Positions 1-9,013 of a stretch of 64,000 bases of DNA are shown in pieces. Positions within the stretch are counted from its first letter, which is position 1. Each line of letters opens with the position of its first letter. Source of the DNA: Robbsia sp. KACC 23696 (GTDB lineage: Bacteria > Pseudomonadota > Gammaproteobacteria > Burkholderiales > Burkholderiaceae). Location: assembly GCF_039852015.1 (NCBI RefSeq), contig NZ_CP156627.1, forward strand, positions 620,001 to 684,000. Reading direction: 5' to 3'. The position numbers and the translations under genes were made by a program. The notes below the pieces were generated by a model. That model was given only the letters and a program-made list of their open reading frames with translations. It was not told the DNA's origin and did not search any database.

Positions 1-1
1 C

Positions 2-163
2 GTCGGCGAATCCGTTGCCAAACGGGTGCGCTCCGATGTAGTCTGGCGTCGGGTGCAAGGCCCCGGGTCCGCCTCGCGTTCGACGCTGGCCGCCACGTAT
101 CGACTCAACGATCCCTCGCCGCATCTGCAAGCTTTCCTGCGCTGCTTGCTCGGGACGGCCTGA
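2..163 (+). CDS. LysR-type regulator, C-terminal end (partial)
   Basis: An open frame enters from the left edge and stops at TGA 161-163, giving 53 residues that end in RLNDPSPHLQAFLRCLL. That ending resembles the last helix of the LysR substrate-binding domain, where a final strand is followed by an L-x-x-F-L-x-x-L helix. The DNA-binding half lies outside the window, so the assignment rests on the tail alone. It reads toward the MFS-ligJ-MFS unit that starts about 250 bases downstream and could be its regulator, but that is inferred from position only. Confidence 0.5.
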   Translation, partial: VGESVAKRVRSDVVWRRVQGPGSASRSTLAATYRLNDPSPHLQAFLRCLLGTA

Positions 164-409
164 AGCCAATCGCACGACGCTGCCGGCATCGAACAAGCAT
201 CGGCGAGCGCTTCGCCTGCCGCGACCGATGGCGCGGCCCCTCGTCCAGACAAGGGTTTCCCCTGCCGCACTATAACGTTTTGCTTATAGAAGCATAAGGA
301 GCCAATGTTGGACGCGCTGACGGGCTGACCGTACCATCTATCTCCATAAGACAAATACGGATGCGCCGCGCGCCTATCGCGGTGATGTCGCGTAGCTCTG
401 GAGACGGCG

Positions 410-1720
410 ATGCGAGATGAAATCGAGCAGGCCACCATGCGCAAGCTTTTCCGGCGCTTGCTGCCCTTGCTATTTGCCATGATGTTCGTGAATTACCTGG
501 ACCGGATCAATATCGGCTTTGCCTCGCTCGATATGAATGCGGACCTCGGCTTCGGTCCTTCGGTATTCGGCTTTGCCGGCAGCATTTTCTTCGTCGGCTA
601 TATGCTGCTCGAAGTACCGAGCAATCTGTTGCTGCATCGTTTCGGCGCGCGCCGCTGGATGGCACGAATCCTGATTACCTGGGGCGCGGTCGCGGCGGGT
701 ACCGCCTTCGTTTCGAACGCTTACGGCTTTTACGCGGTGCGCTTTCTGCTGGGCGTGATGGAGGCAGGCTTTCTCCCGGGTGTCGCGGTCTATCTCACGC
801 AGTGGTTCCCCGAACGCTATCGCGCCCGCGCCGTAGGCGGCTACATCATCGCCGGCTCTTTCTCGGCCGTTCTCGGCGGCCCGATCTCGACGACCTTGAT
901 GACCTATGCCGATGGCCTGGGTGGCTTGCACGGCTGGCAATGGATGTTCCTTTGCGAAGGCGCGCCCGCGGTCGTTCTGGGCTTCCTGACGCTACGCTGG
1001 ATGACGGAAAAGCCTGCCGACGCGAACTGGCTCGCGCCCGCCGAGAAACAGTGGCTCGAAACCACGCTCGCGGCGGAGCGAGAGCGTCTGGGCACCGGCA
1101 CGCACGTGCGCTTTCTCGAGGTCGCGAAGGACCCTCGCGTGTGGTCCCTCGCCGCCCTCTTCGGCTGCGCGCTCGTAGGGATCTACGGCCTGTTCCTCTG
1201 GTTGCCGCAAATCATCAAGGGACTCGGCCAGCTCTCGAATATCGAGGTGGGCTTCCTGTCGGCGGCCCCGCCTTTGCTGGGCGTGCTCGGGACCGTCATC
1301 ATCAGCCGTAGCTCCGATCGTACCGGCGACCGCAAGAAGCATCTTGCATTCGTTTATGGCATCAGCGGGCTCGCTATTGCCGGCAGCGCGTACGCCGGCA
1401 ATCCCATCCTGGCCTACGCGCTGCTTTGCCTCACAGGACTGTTCCTCTATGCGGGGAATCCGCTGTTCTGGAGTCTGGCCGCCTCATACCGGACGGGCGC
1501 CGCGGGCGCGGCCACCATCGCATTGATCAATACGATCGCACAGCTCGGTGGCGTCATCGGTCCCTGGACTATCGGCCTGGTCCGCCACGCCACCGGTAAT
1601 TTCACCGCGGCCTTGCTGACGATCGCCGCCTTCCTCGCGGTGGCGACCATTATCGCCTTGACGATGCGAGAGGACCGGACGACGCACGTGTCGGCGACAC
1701 CGGCCTCGCACCGCCTTTGA
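410..1720 (+). CDS. MFS transporter, anion:cation symporter (ACS) family
   Basis: A 436-residue inner-membrane transporter with about twelve hydrophobic segments. The N-terminal motif FVNYLDRINIGFASLDM (residues 27-43) and the RFLLGVMEAGFLPGV segment are typical of the ACS branch of the major facilitator superfamily, which imports organic anions such as aromatic acids, tartrate or hexuronates with protons. Start ATG 410 has a GGAG-type ribosome site (tggagacggcg). It is followed after about 20 bases by ligJ, so an aromatic or oxalomesaconate-related acid is the most likely substrate. That is inferred from context; the sequence does not identify the ligand. Confidence 0.85.
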   Translation: MRDEIEQATMRKLFRRLLPLLFAMMFVNYLDRINIGFASLDMNADLGFGPSVFGFAGSIFFVGYMLLEVPSNLLLHRFGARRWMARILITWGAVAAGTAFVSNAYGFYAVRFLLGVMEAGFLPGVAVYLTQWFPERYRARAVGGYIIAGSFSAVLGGPISTTLMTYADGLGGLHGWQWMFLCEGAPAVVLGFLTLRWMTEKPADANWLAPAEKQWLETTLAAERERLGTGTHVRFLEVAKDPRVWSLAALFGCALVGIYGLFLWLPQIIKGLGQLSNIEVGFLSAAPPLLGVLGTVIISRSSDRTGDRKKHLAFVYGISGLAIAGSAYAGNPILAYALLCLTGLFLYAGNPLFWSLAASYRTGAAGAATIALINTIAQLGGVIGPWTIGLVRHATGNFTAALLTIAAFLAVATIIALTMREDRTTHVSATPASHRL

Positions 1721-1740
1721 ATCACCGAAAGGGACTTCTC

Positions 1741-2751
1741 ATGATCATCGATTGTCACGGGCATTACACGACCTCGCCGCCCGAGCATGAACAATGGCGC
1801 GTCAAACAGCTTGCCGCGCTGCGCGATGGCCTGCCGGTGCCCGCTTTGCCATCGATCAGCGATGACGCGATCCGCGCGAGCATCGAATCGGGACAGCGAC
1901 GCGTACAGCGGGCACGGGGAACCGATCTAACGATCTTCTCGCCCCGCGCGGCGAGTATGGGCCATCACCTGGGCACCGCGTCCGGTAATGTCGCATGGTC
2001 CACGGCCTGTAACGATCTGATTCACCGCGTCTGCACGCTCTTCCCGCAGCATTTCGTCGGCGTATGCCAATTACCGCAAACGCCGGGTGTCGGCCTCAAC
2101 GACTGCATCTCGGAATTACGGCGGTGCGTCGACACGCTGGGATTCATCGGTTGCAATCTGAACCCCGATCCGTCGGGCGGCCATTGGAGCGGGCTCCCGA
2201 TGACCGACCGCTATTGGTATCCGCTCTATGAAGCGATGGTGGAACGCGACATCCCCGCGATGATCCACGTCTCGTCTTCGTGCAATCCGAACTTCCATGC
2301 CACCGGCGCGCATTATTTGAATGGCGATACCTCGGTATTCATGCAATTGGTGGAGGGCGATCTGTTTCGCGACTTCCCCACGCTGCGCTTCGTCATCCCG
2401 CATGGCGGCGGTGCGGTCCCCTATCACTGGGGGCGTTTTCGCGGACTGGCGCAAAGCATGGGGCGCCCGCTGCTGTCGGAGCACGTGTTGAACAATGTTT
2501 TTTTCGATACATGCGTCTATCATCATCCAGGCACCGAGTTGCTTGCGAAGGTGATTCCCGTCAAAAACATCCTGTTCGCCTCCGAGACGATTGGCGCAGT
2601 AAACGGCATCGACCCGGAGACCGGACACGATTACGACGATACCAAACGCTATATTGATGCATTGCCCCACCTCAGCGCCGCCGACAAGGCGTGTATCTAC
2701 GCGCTGAACGCGCAGCGGGTCTATCCGCGACTCGCGCAGCACCTTGCGTAG
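1741..2751 (+). CDS. ligJ: 4-oxalomesaconate hydratase (LigJ-type amidohydrolase fold)
   Basis: A 336-residue protein of the amidohydrolase superfamily. LigJ hydrates 4-oxalomesaconate to 4-carboxy-4-hydroxy-2-oxoadipate in the protocatechuate/gallate 4,5-cleavage pathway. The N-terminal metal motif DCHGHY (residues 4-9), the HGGGAVPYHWGR segment and the block FASETIGAVNGIDPETGHDY near the C-terminus match LigJ as I know it. I chose ATG 1741, preceded by AAGGGAC, over a TTG at 1717 that overlaps the upstream gene. It sits between two ACS-family transporters in one operon. The dioxygenase, the CHA aldolase and other lig genes are absent from the window, so the unit is either a satellite operon or serves a related tricarboxylic substrate. 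Confidence 0.85.
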   Translation: MIIDCHGHYTTSPPEHEQWRVKQLAALRDGLPVPALPSISDDAIRASIESGQRRVQRARGTDLTIFSPRAASMGHHLGTASGNVAWSTACNDLIHRVCTLFPQHFVGVCQLPQTPGVGLNDCISELRRCVDTLGFIGCNLNPDPSGGHWSGLPMTDRYWYPLYEAMVERDIPAMIHVSSSCNPNFHATGAHYLNGDTSVFMQLVEGDLFRDFPTLRFVIPHGGGAVPYHWGRFRGLAQSMGRPLLSEHVLNNVFFDTCVYHHPGTELLAKVIPVKNILFASETIGAVNGIDPETGHDYDDTKRYIDALPHLSAADKACIYALNAQRVYPRLAQHLA

Positions 2752-2831
2752 TAACGGGCGGCGCGAACGCATGCCGATGCGCCCGCATCGCATCGCACTG
2801 GGCATCACCAAAGACAATAAGGAAGAGACAT

Positions 2832-4187
2832 ATGAAAACCGTTGCTACCGGACAGCTTGCCGTACGGCGCAGCCGTTTTCGCTGGGTCGTCATCGGCCTG
2901 GTCTTCGTGATTTACACGATCGCTGCCGCCGACCGCGCCAACATCGGCGTCGCCCTTCCTTTCATCCGGAAGGAATTCGCGATGTCGAATACGGAGGCAG
3001 GCGCCTTGCTGAGCCTGTTTCTGCTCGCCTATGCCCTGGCGCAATTGCCATCGGGCTTCATCATCGGGCGACTCGGCGTGCGCCGCATCTTTTCCTGGTC
3101 GATGATCCTGACGTCGATCTTTACCGGCATGATCGGCACGTCGGCGTCGATTTTCGCGCTGAAGCTCTTCCGCTTCGGGCTTGGGCTCGCCGAGGGACCG
3201 CTGCCGATCGGCATCTCCGCCACGATCAATAACTGGTTTCCGCCACAAGAAAAAGGCACGGCGGCCGGCATCTTCCTGTCGTCCGTGAAATTTGGGCCCG
3301 TCATCGTACCGCCGCTGTGCGCGGCGATCGTCTCACTCTGGGGATGGCGCGAGATCTTCTACGTCTTTGCCGTTCCGGGCGTGCTTCTGTCCTTGGTTTG
3401 GTATCTGCTGGTAAAGGATCGGCCGTCCGACAGCCGGTACTGCAACGCGGAAGAGGTCGAATATATCGGTGGCGCGCCGTCGCAGAACACGGCGGGGGCT
3501 GCAATCGATTCGTCTGCGTCGATCAAGCAGGCGGCGGCGCCGCATCCCCTTCTGTCGGCGCTCGATCGCTTGATGCGCACGCGGGACGTGACCGTGTTGA
3601 CGTCGAATAAGGCGATATTTCGGTCATGGAATATCTACGGCGCGGCGCTGGGCTACTGCTTCCAGCTCGGGATTTCGAGCGTGTTATTGGCGTGGATCCC
3701 GACGTATTTGCTGACGGTGAAAAAGTTCTCCGTCATGAATATGGGATGGGTCGCCGCCATGCCTTGGGTGGGCGCCGTCATCGGCAATCTGCTCGGGGGC
3801 TGGATGTCGGACCGCGTGTTCATGAAGCGCCGCAAGCCGGGCATGATGATTTCGGCACTGGCAACGGCGGTCATGATGTACACCCTGATCCATTCTCCGG
3901 CCGAACCGGCTGCCTTCGGCATTCTGCTGTTCATGACCGGTGTGTTGCTGAGCCTTGGTTTCTCGGCCTATATGGCCTACCCGATGGCGATGACTACCCG
4001 TGAAACGCTCCCGATGGCAGGGGCCGTCGTGAATATGGGCGGACAACTGGGCGGTGCGATGACCCCGCTGGCGACCGGCATGCTGCTGGATTCCTACGGA
4101 TGGGGCTATGTGTTCCTGTTCATGGCGATCGGCTCGCTGATCAGTTTTGTCGCCCTGTTGACCATCGACGAGCCGCGACCGGACTGA
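2832..4187 (+). CDS. MFS transporter, ACS family (second of the operon)
   Basis: A 451-residue polytopic membrane protein. It begins MKTVATGQLAVRRSRFRWVV and carries the ACS signature FVIYTIAAADRANIGVALP in the first membrane segment, followed by RLGVRRIFSWSMILTS between segments 2 and 3. A central hydrophilic loop lies at about residues 200-255. Start ATG 2832 has a GGAAGAGA ribosome site; open sequence continues upstream to 2691 but overlaps the end of ligJ. It lies 80 bases downstream of ligJ on the same strand. It is clearly diverged from the first transporter, so the pair may import two related acids or one may be an exporter. The substrate is not deducible from sequence. Confidence 0.85.
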   Translation: MKTVATGQLAVRRSRFRWVVIGLVFVIYTIAAADRANIGVALPFIRKEFAMSNTEAGALLSLFLLAYALAQLPSGFIIGRLGVRRIFSWSMILTSIFTGMIGTSASIFALKLFRFGLGLAEGPLPIGISATINNWFPPQEKGTAAGIFLSSVKFGPVIVPPLCAAIVSLWGWREIFYVFAVPGVLLSLVWYLLVKDRPSDSRYCNAEEVEYIGGAPSQNTAGAAIDSSASIKQAAAPHPLLSALDRLMRTRDVTVLTSNKAIFRSWNIYGAALGYCFQLGISSVLLAWIPTYLLTVKKFSVMNMGWVAAMPWVGAVIGNLLGGWMSDRVFMKRRKPGMMISALATAVMMYTLIHSPAEPAAFGILLFMTGVLLSLGFSAYMAYPMAMTTRETLPMAGAVVNMGGQLGGAMTPLATGMLLDSYGWGYVFLFMAIGSLISFVALLTIDEPRPD

Positions 4188-4240
4188 GGCGCGGTCGTGC
4201 GGCGACCGTAGAGACATTCGAGATGCGTTGGATGTCGCGC

Positions 4241-5539
4241 TTACGGCCGCCTGTAAATCTTCATCAATGGCGTGGACGTGACGCCATGCAGGACGACCGA
4301 CGCGACGATGACGCCCATCACGATGGGATTGAGCAGCGTCGCGACTTTTGGCACATGCTCCTGCGCGTAGAGCAGATAGTAGAAGGAGCCGACGCCGCGA
4401 ATGCCCAGCCAGCCGATCAGATAACGCTGAGCGCGCGTCGCGGGAGAGCCCAATAGCGAGAGAAAAACCGCCAGCGGACGTGCAATCAGAAACAGGAGGA
4501 CGACCACCACCACCGTCTGCCATTTCAGGATATCCGGCCAGACCGTGACGATCGCGCTGCCGATCATTACCATGACCACCGCTTCCGCGATACGCTCCAA
4601 TTCAACGGTGAAGCCCAAGACGCGTTCCGCTACATAGGCATGGGCGCGCTGCGGATCGGCCGCCGTCTCGGAAATGTTATCGGTTTTGATGCTGCCCAGC
4701 GATTCGTTGACCGACTTGTCGCCGCTCGCTTGGTGTTCGACGCGGCGCAAGGCAAGGCCCGCAGCAAACACGGCCAGGAAGGCGTACGTATGCGCCAGCT
4801 CGGCGAGGCCGTACGACAACGCAATCAAACCGAGCGCGTAGAACCCTTCCGGGCCGAGGGCCATGCCATGCCGCGTGCGAAGCCAGACGATCACCCGCAC
4901 GGCCAGCTCCCCCAGCGACCAGCCCACCAGCAGCGCCCCCACCGTGCCCCATATCGCAGCCCCCGCGAAGTGCCAACTCAGCACCTGCGTCGGCACGGCC
5001 TCGTAATTGCACACCGCAATACCCAACAGTGCAAAAGGCAACGCGATCCCGTCATTTAATCCCCCCTCGCCGGTGAGCGAAAAGCGCAGCAGGTCCACAT
5101 CGCCAGGGGCGCTGATTTGGACTTCGTGTGCCAGCACCGGGTCGGTGGGCGCAAGAATCGCGGCTAGCAGAATGGCTTGCCCCAACGTCAAGTGAAGCAG
5201 GAAAATGCCGCCCGCCGCCACGAGCAGGATCGTGAAAAGCATCGCGACGATCCCCAAGCGGAGCGGCAACATCCATAGGCGATCCGTCGGCGGCAGGCGG
5301 ACCCGCAGGCCGATGGCGAACAGCGACACCAGCATCGCGACTTCGGTTATCTGACGCAGCAGGGCGGTATTGTGATTGGCATTGACTTCAAGCAGGTGCA
5401 AGCCGATCGGCCCCACCGCTACGCCGATGGCGAGATAGGCCATTGCGCTGGTCACAGGCAAATGCTTGAAAGCGGTGTTCGCTATCCCCATGAAGATCAG
5501 CACGCAGCCGACCACGAGAAACCACAACATTTCGTCCAT
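4241..5539 (-). CDS. cation:proton antiporter (CPA1/NhaP-type)
   Basis: A 432-residue inner-membrane antiporter. The motifs LAPTDPVLAHEVQ (about residues 138-150) and LTGEGGLNDGIALPFALL (about 163-180) are the hallmark TDP and E-x-x-x-N-D segments of the CPA1 family, which exchanges Na+ or K+ for protons. The ND pair is the ion-binding motif of electroneutral members. About twelve hydrophobic segments are visible. A charged loop around residues 275-305 (SGDKSVNESLGSIKTDN) separates the two halves. It is convergent with the preceding operon, ending 53 bases from it, and stands alone. Cation specificity cannot be read from the sequence. Confidence 0.85.
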   Translation of the reverse strand: MDEMLWFLVVGCVLIFMGIANTAFKHLPVTSAMAYLAIGVAVGPIGLHLLEVNANHNTALLRQITEVAMLVSLFAIGLRVRLPPTDRLWMLPLRLGIVAMLFTILLVAAGGIFLLHLTLGQAILLAAILAPTDPVLAHEVQISAPGDVDLLRFSLTGEGGLNDGIALPFALLGIAVCNYEAVPTQVLSWHFAGAAIWGTVGALLVGWSLGELAVRVIVWLRTRHGMALGPEGFYALGLIALSYGLAELAHTYAFLAVFAAGLALRRVEHQASGDKSVNESLGSIKTDNISETAADPQRAHAYVAERVLGFTVELERIAEAVVMVMIGSAIVTVWPDILKWQTVVVVVLLFLIARPLAVFLSLLGSPATRAQRYLIGWLGIRGVGSFYYLLYAQEHVPKVATLLNPIVMGVIVASVVLHGVTSTPLMKIYRRP

Positions 5540-5860
5540 TCGTTTTCCGATAGCAGACCGCGCACCGCATCACACAGCCATGCATCGATGATACCGTCGT
5601 TCCGGCTTGCCCTGCCCTACGCCATATCGAACCACGGCATGTAGCAGCGGGCGCTCGGCTGGAACCGGCATGGCTCGCGAAAACGTCAGCCCAGGCATAC
5701 AAATTGCTGACAGCTAAGCGGGGAATATCCAACGTGGCGGCATCGCGTCTGCCTGATTCAACCCGCGATGGATCGAGTCTGTGCGCTCACCAGGATGAAC
5801 GACGCAATAGATCAGGAAACCTTAATGCAATGACGGACATCACTCGATAAGCGGGGATAC
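5540..5860. other. intergenic, divergent promoter region
   Basis: This 321-base gap separates the minus-strand antiporter from the plus-strand glycosyltransferase operon. No conserved coding remnant, strong hairpin or convincing promoter consensus was recognised. A GGGGAT ribosome site for the glycosyltransferase lies at about 5851-5856. Both flanking genes must be driven from here. Confidence 0.5.
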
Positions 5861-6952
5861 ATGAAACGGCTGCGAATTGGCATTCTAACGCATATTAAAC
5901 ATCCGATTCGCCAGCCGTTCTCCGGTGGGCTCGAGGCGTTTACCTACGATGTCACGATGGCACTGAAGGAACGCGGCCATGACGTGACCCTGTTTGCAAG
6001 CTCCCATTCGGCACCAGAACTCGAACACACATCGATTCTCAGCGATGACAACTACGGCCCGCTCGGGCTGGATACACGCGGTAAGAAAGAAGCCTATTTC
6101 CGCGAATATCTCGACGAGCACCTTGCGTATATGCAATGCATGCAAGGTATGGACGCCCACCGTTTCGACGTCGTGTTCAACAATTCGCTTCATTACGTTC
6201 CCATCACGATGGGCGGTCTGATCGAAACCCCGATGCTGACGGTGCTTCATACACCGCCCTTCTTCGAACTGACTAATGCATTCGCTGCGCTGCGCCCCAA
6301 AGCGGCGCAGCGTATTTGCACCGTCTCGCATGCCAACGCCGACCGGTGGTCGGCGTTGGTTGGGGAATGCGATGTCATCCACAATGGCATCGATCTGTCT
6401 TCATGGGCGCCGAATGCGATGCCGAAAGGGCAACGCGCGATTTGGTTCGGAAGAATTGTGCCGGACAAGGGCCTGCATCACGCAATCGACGCGGCAAAAC
6501 TTGCCGGCGTACCACTGGACTTTGCCGGACAGGCCAACGATGAAGCGTATTTCCGAGATCAAATCGCCCCGCGTCTGGACGACAATGCGGTGTACCTGGG
6601 ACATCTCGGGCGAGAAGCGTTGGTAAAGCGCGTGCAGCACGCGGCCGTCTGTGTCGTATCGCCATGCTGGGACGAGCCGTTTGGCTTGGTCGTCGCGGAA
6701 GCGCTCGCCTGTGGTACGCCCGTGGCAGCGTATCGGCGAGGTGCATTGGCCGAATTGCTGACGCCGGAAACGGGTGTTTTGGCGAAGCCCGACGATATCG
6801 CCGCGCTTGCCCGCGCGATACAGGAAGCAAGGACGCTCGATCGCACGGCCTGTCGCCGCCACGCCGAGATCCATTGGGGCCGGGAAACCATGCTGGACAA
6901 TTACGAGAGGCTGCTGCACGAGACCGCCGTTGGCGGGGCGGTCCATGTCTGA
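5861..6952 (+). CDS. glycosyltransferase family 4 protein
   Basis: A 363-residue GT-B fold glycosyltransferase. The N-terminus (RIGILTHIKHPIRQPFSGGLEAF) has the usual first strand and glycine-rich acceptor loop. The C-terminal half has the donor-binding motif EPFGLVVAEALACGTPV (about residues 272-288), with the E-x7-E pattern of GT4 retaining enzymes. Family members transfer sugars from nucleotide donors to lipid, polysaccharide or small-molecule acceptors. It overlaps the next glycosyltransferase by 8 bases, so the two are translated together. No polymerase, flippase or sugar-nucleotide genes accompany it, so the product, whether a surface glycan or a glycosylated metabolite, is unknown. Confidence 0.85.
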   Translation: MKRLRIGILTHIKHPIRQPFSGGLEAFTYDVTMALKERGHDVTLFASSHSAPELEHTSILSDDNYGPLGLDTRGKKEAYFREYLDEHLAYMQCMQGMDAHRFDVVFNNSLHYVPITMGGLIETPMLTVLHTPPFFELTNAFAALRPKAAQRICTVSHANADRWSALVGECDVIHNGIDLSSWAPNAMPKGQRAIWFGRIVPDKGLHHAIDAAKLAGVPLDFAGQANDEAYFRDQIAPRLDDNAVYLGHLGREALVKRVQHAAVCVVSPCWDEPFGLVVAEALACGTPVAAYRRGALAELLTPETGVLAKPDDIAALARAIQEARTLDRTACRRHAEIHWGRETMLDNYERLLHETAVGGAVHV

Positions 6953-8015
6953 CGTCCGCATTGCCTACTATGCGCACCATCACGGCAGCGGGCATGTGCG
7001 GCGCGCGCTAGAGATCGCTCGACACTTACACGGGCCCATCACGATTTTCACCAGCGCCGCGCCGCCAGACGACGCGTCATCGACCGTGGACATCGTGCAC
7101 CTGCCTATAGACGTCGACGGACGAGAACACGAATATGCGGTTTCAGGATTGCATTACGCGCCACTAGCCGTCGCGGGGATCGCACAACGCATGGCGGTCA
7201 TGGCCGATTGGTTTCGTGATAACTGGCCCTGCTTGTTGATCGTCGACGTATCGGTCGAAGTGGCACTACTCGCCCGTCTATGCGCGGTGCCCACCGTTTA
7301 TATAAGACAAAACGGGATGCGCACGGACCTGCCGCACATGTTGGCCTATTCGACGGCAAGCCTGCTGCTGGCGCCTTTCCCAGAATCCTTTGCGCAAGCC
7401 CGCACCAACGACGAATGGCGCGAAAAGACGCTGTATTCGGGATTCATATCGCGGTTCGACTCATGCGCGATGACCGACGCGTCCGTGCCGCAAACGGTGG
7501 CTGTCCTCATCGGTCATGGCGGCACCGCTTTAACGGCCGCGCATCTGCGCGCGGCCGCCGAGGCCACGCCGGATTGGCAATGGACCGTTCTCGGGCCGGT
7601 TCGGGACGTTCCGTTGTACGATTATCCCGAAAACCTCCGCTTCATGGGCGTCGTCGCGTCGCCCGGCGATATTTTAAGACAGTCATATGTCGTCATCGGC
7701 TCCGCTGGCGACAACGTCGTCGCTGAAATGGCGTCGCTGCAGGCGCGATTCATTTGCTATGCGGACGAGCGACCGTTTAACGAGCAGATTGCGACCTCGG
7801 AAATTCTGGAACGTCTTGGCCTCGCCGTGTATTGCCGCGCCTGGCCTGAGGCGGCAGCATGGCCTGCCTTGCTCGCCCGCGCGGCGGCGTTCGAACGCGA
7901 CGCTTGGCAGGCACATGTCGCTCACGGTGCGCGCACCGCCGCGACGGCGATCGAACAATGCGCCGAACGGGTATGGCGCGAGACCTTGTCGAGGCCCGCA
8001 TGCTCAGTGTCTTGA
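6945..8015 (+). CDS. glycosyltransferase, MurG/MGT-like (GT-B)
   Basis: A 356-residue protein beginning MSDVRIAYYAHHHGSGHVRR. The H-H-G-S-G-H loop after the first strand is the glycine-rich loop of MurG/GT28-like transferases. The second half contains VLIGHGGTALTAAHL and GSAGDNVVAEMASLQARFIC followed by ERPFNEQ, which corresponds to the nucleotide-diphosphate-sugar binding region of GT1/GT28 enzymes. Start ATG 6945 lies inside the end of the GT4 gene; a longer frame open from 6774 would overlap that gene deeply and lacks family similarity. It is the middle gene of the three-gene cluster. Confidence 0.75.
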   Translation: MSDVRIAYYAHHHGSGHVRRALEIARHLHGPITIFTSAAPPDDASSTVDIVHLPIDVDGREHEYAVSGLHYAPLAVAGIAQRMAVMADWFRDNWPCLLIVDVSVEVALLARLCAVPTVYIRQNGMRTDLPHMLAYSTASLLLAPFPESFAQARTNDEWREKTLYSGFISRFDSCAMTDASVPQTVAVLIGHGGTALTAAHLRAAAEATPDWQWTVLGPVRDVPLYDYPENLRFMGVVASPGDILRQSYVVIGSAGDNVVAEMASLQARFICYADERPFNEQIATSEILERLGLAVYCRAWPEAAAWPALLARAAAFERDAWQAHVAHGARTAATAIEQCAERVWRETLSRPACSVS

Positions 8016-8842
8016 CCCTCGTGCACGGCCGGGCGCAGCACCTCGTCAATCTGATCAGGGGCCTGGAACAGGGCGTCGTCCCCCCGAACGAACTCGTCAT
8101 CATTCACATGAACGAAGCGGCGGCGCCTCGGGAGTCGAAGCGTTTCCCGATTATTACGAGAACCCTCGACACAGCGCACGCCCGCTTGCCGCTTGCTGCA
8201 GCACGCAATGTTGCGGCGGCGACGGCGCGTGGAGACCATCTTGTGTTCCTCGACGTCGACTGTATCCCCGCTCCGTCTTTCGTCGCGACACACCGCGCCG
8301 CGCTCCGGCGCGATCCTGCCGCCATTCACCAAGGCTGTGTTCGCTATCTGCCCCAAGCCATCGACTTCGAGATGGAGACGATCGATAGTCTGACAGCGCT
8401 ATCGTCACTGCATCCGCTTCATGCCGACCGAATCGATGGCGCTCCCGTCCCCTACCCGCTTTTCTGGTCCTTGAATTTCGCCTGCCATCGCGACACCTTT
8501 TCTCGCGCCGGCGGATTCGACGATGCCTATCGGGGATACGGCGGCGAAGACACCGACTTCAGCTTTTCCGCTCGGGAGAAAGGGATCCGTCTGCTTGGCT
8601 CCGCGGCCCTCGCTTTCCACCAGCATCACGCATCGTACGATCCGCCATTGAACCACTTCGCCGACATCGTCGAGAACGCACGGCGATTTCGCGAAAAATG
8701 GCAGGAATGGCCAATGCTCGGCTGGCTGAACGCTTTCGAGGCACGTGGCTATATTCATGTCCGGGGCACCGACATCGACGTGCATCGCGCACCCACTGCC
8801 GAAGAAATCGCATCCTGCCTCTGTTCGGATGCACCCCACTGA
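8000..8842 (+). CDS. glycosyltransferase family 2 with galactosyltransferase-like C-terminal domain
   Basis: A 280-residue GT-A fold transferase. It has the family opening (LSVLTLVHGRAQHLVNLIRG), the metal-binding DxD in VFLDVDC (residues about 82-88), and the C-terminal block NFACHRDTFSRAGGFDDAY then GGEDTDFSF, typical of the GT7-like extension found in some GT2 enzymes. I chose ATG 8000, five bases after a GAGG, overlapping the upstream gene by 16 bases. An in-frame ATG at 7973 is possible. It completes a translationally coupled triad of three unrelated glycosyltransferase types. Its substrate is unknown. Confidence 0.8.
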   Translation: MLSVLTLVHGRAQHLVNLIRGLEQGVVPPNELVIIHMNEAAAPRESKRFPIITRTLDTAHARLPLAAARNVAAATARGDHLVFLDVDCIPAPSFVATHRAALRRDPAAIHQGCVRYLPQAIDFEMETIDSLTALSSLHPLHADRIDGAPVPYPLFWSLNFACHRDTFSRAGGFDDAYRGYGGEDTDFSFSAREKGIRLLGSAALAFHQHHASYDPPLNHFADIVENARRFREKWQEWPMLGWLNAFEARGYIHVRGTDIDVHRAPTAEEIASCLCSDAPH

Positions 8843-9013
8843 CTGCAAACGTTGCGCTGCGACACGCACGAAACCGCGCGCTCGACGGTTGTGCGCATGC
8901 GATTCCGTCTGCCGCATTTCTGCTGAAGAGCCCAATATTGCGCGATGGCACACGCGTTGCTGGGGATAACGGGCGGTGATCCAACGCACGATTCGACGAC
9001 ACGGAGAAGGGAT

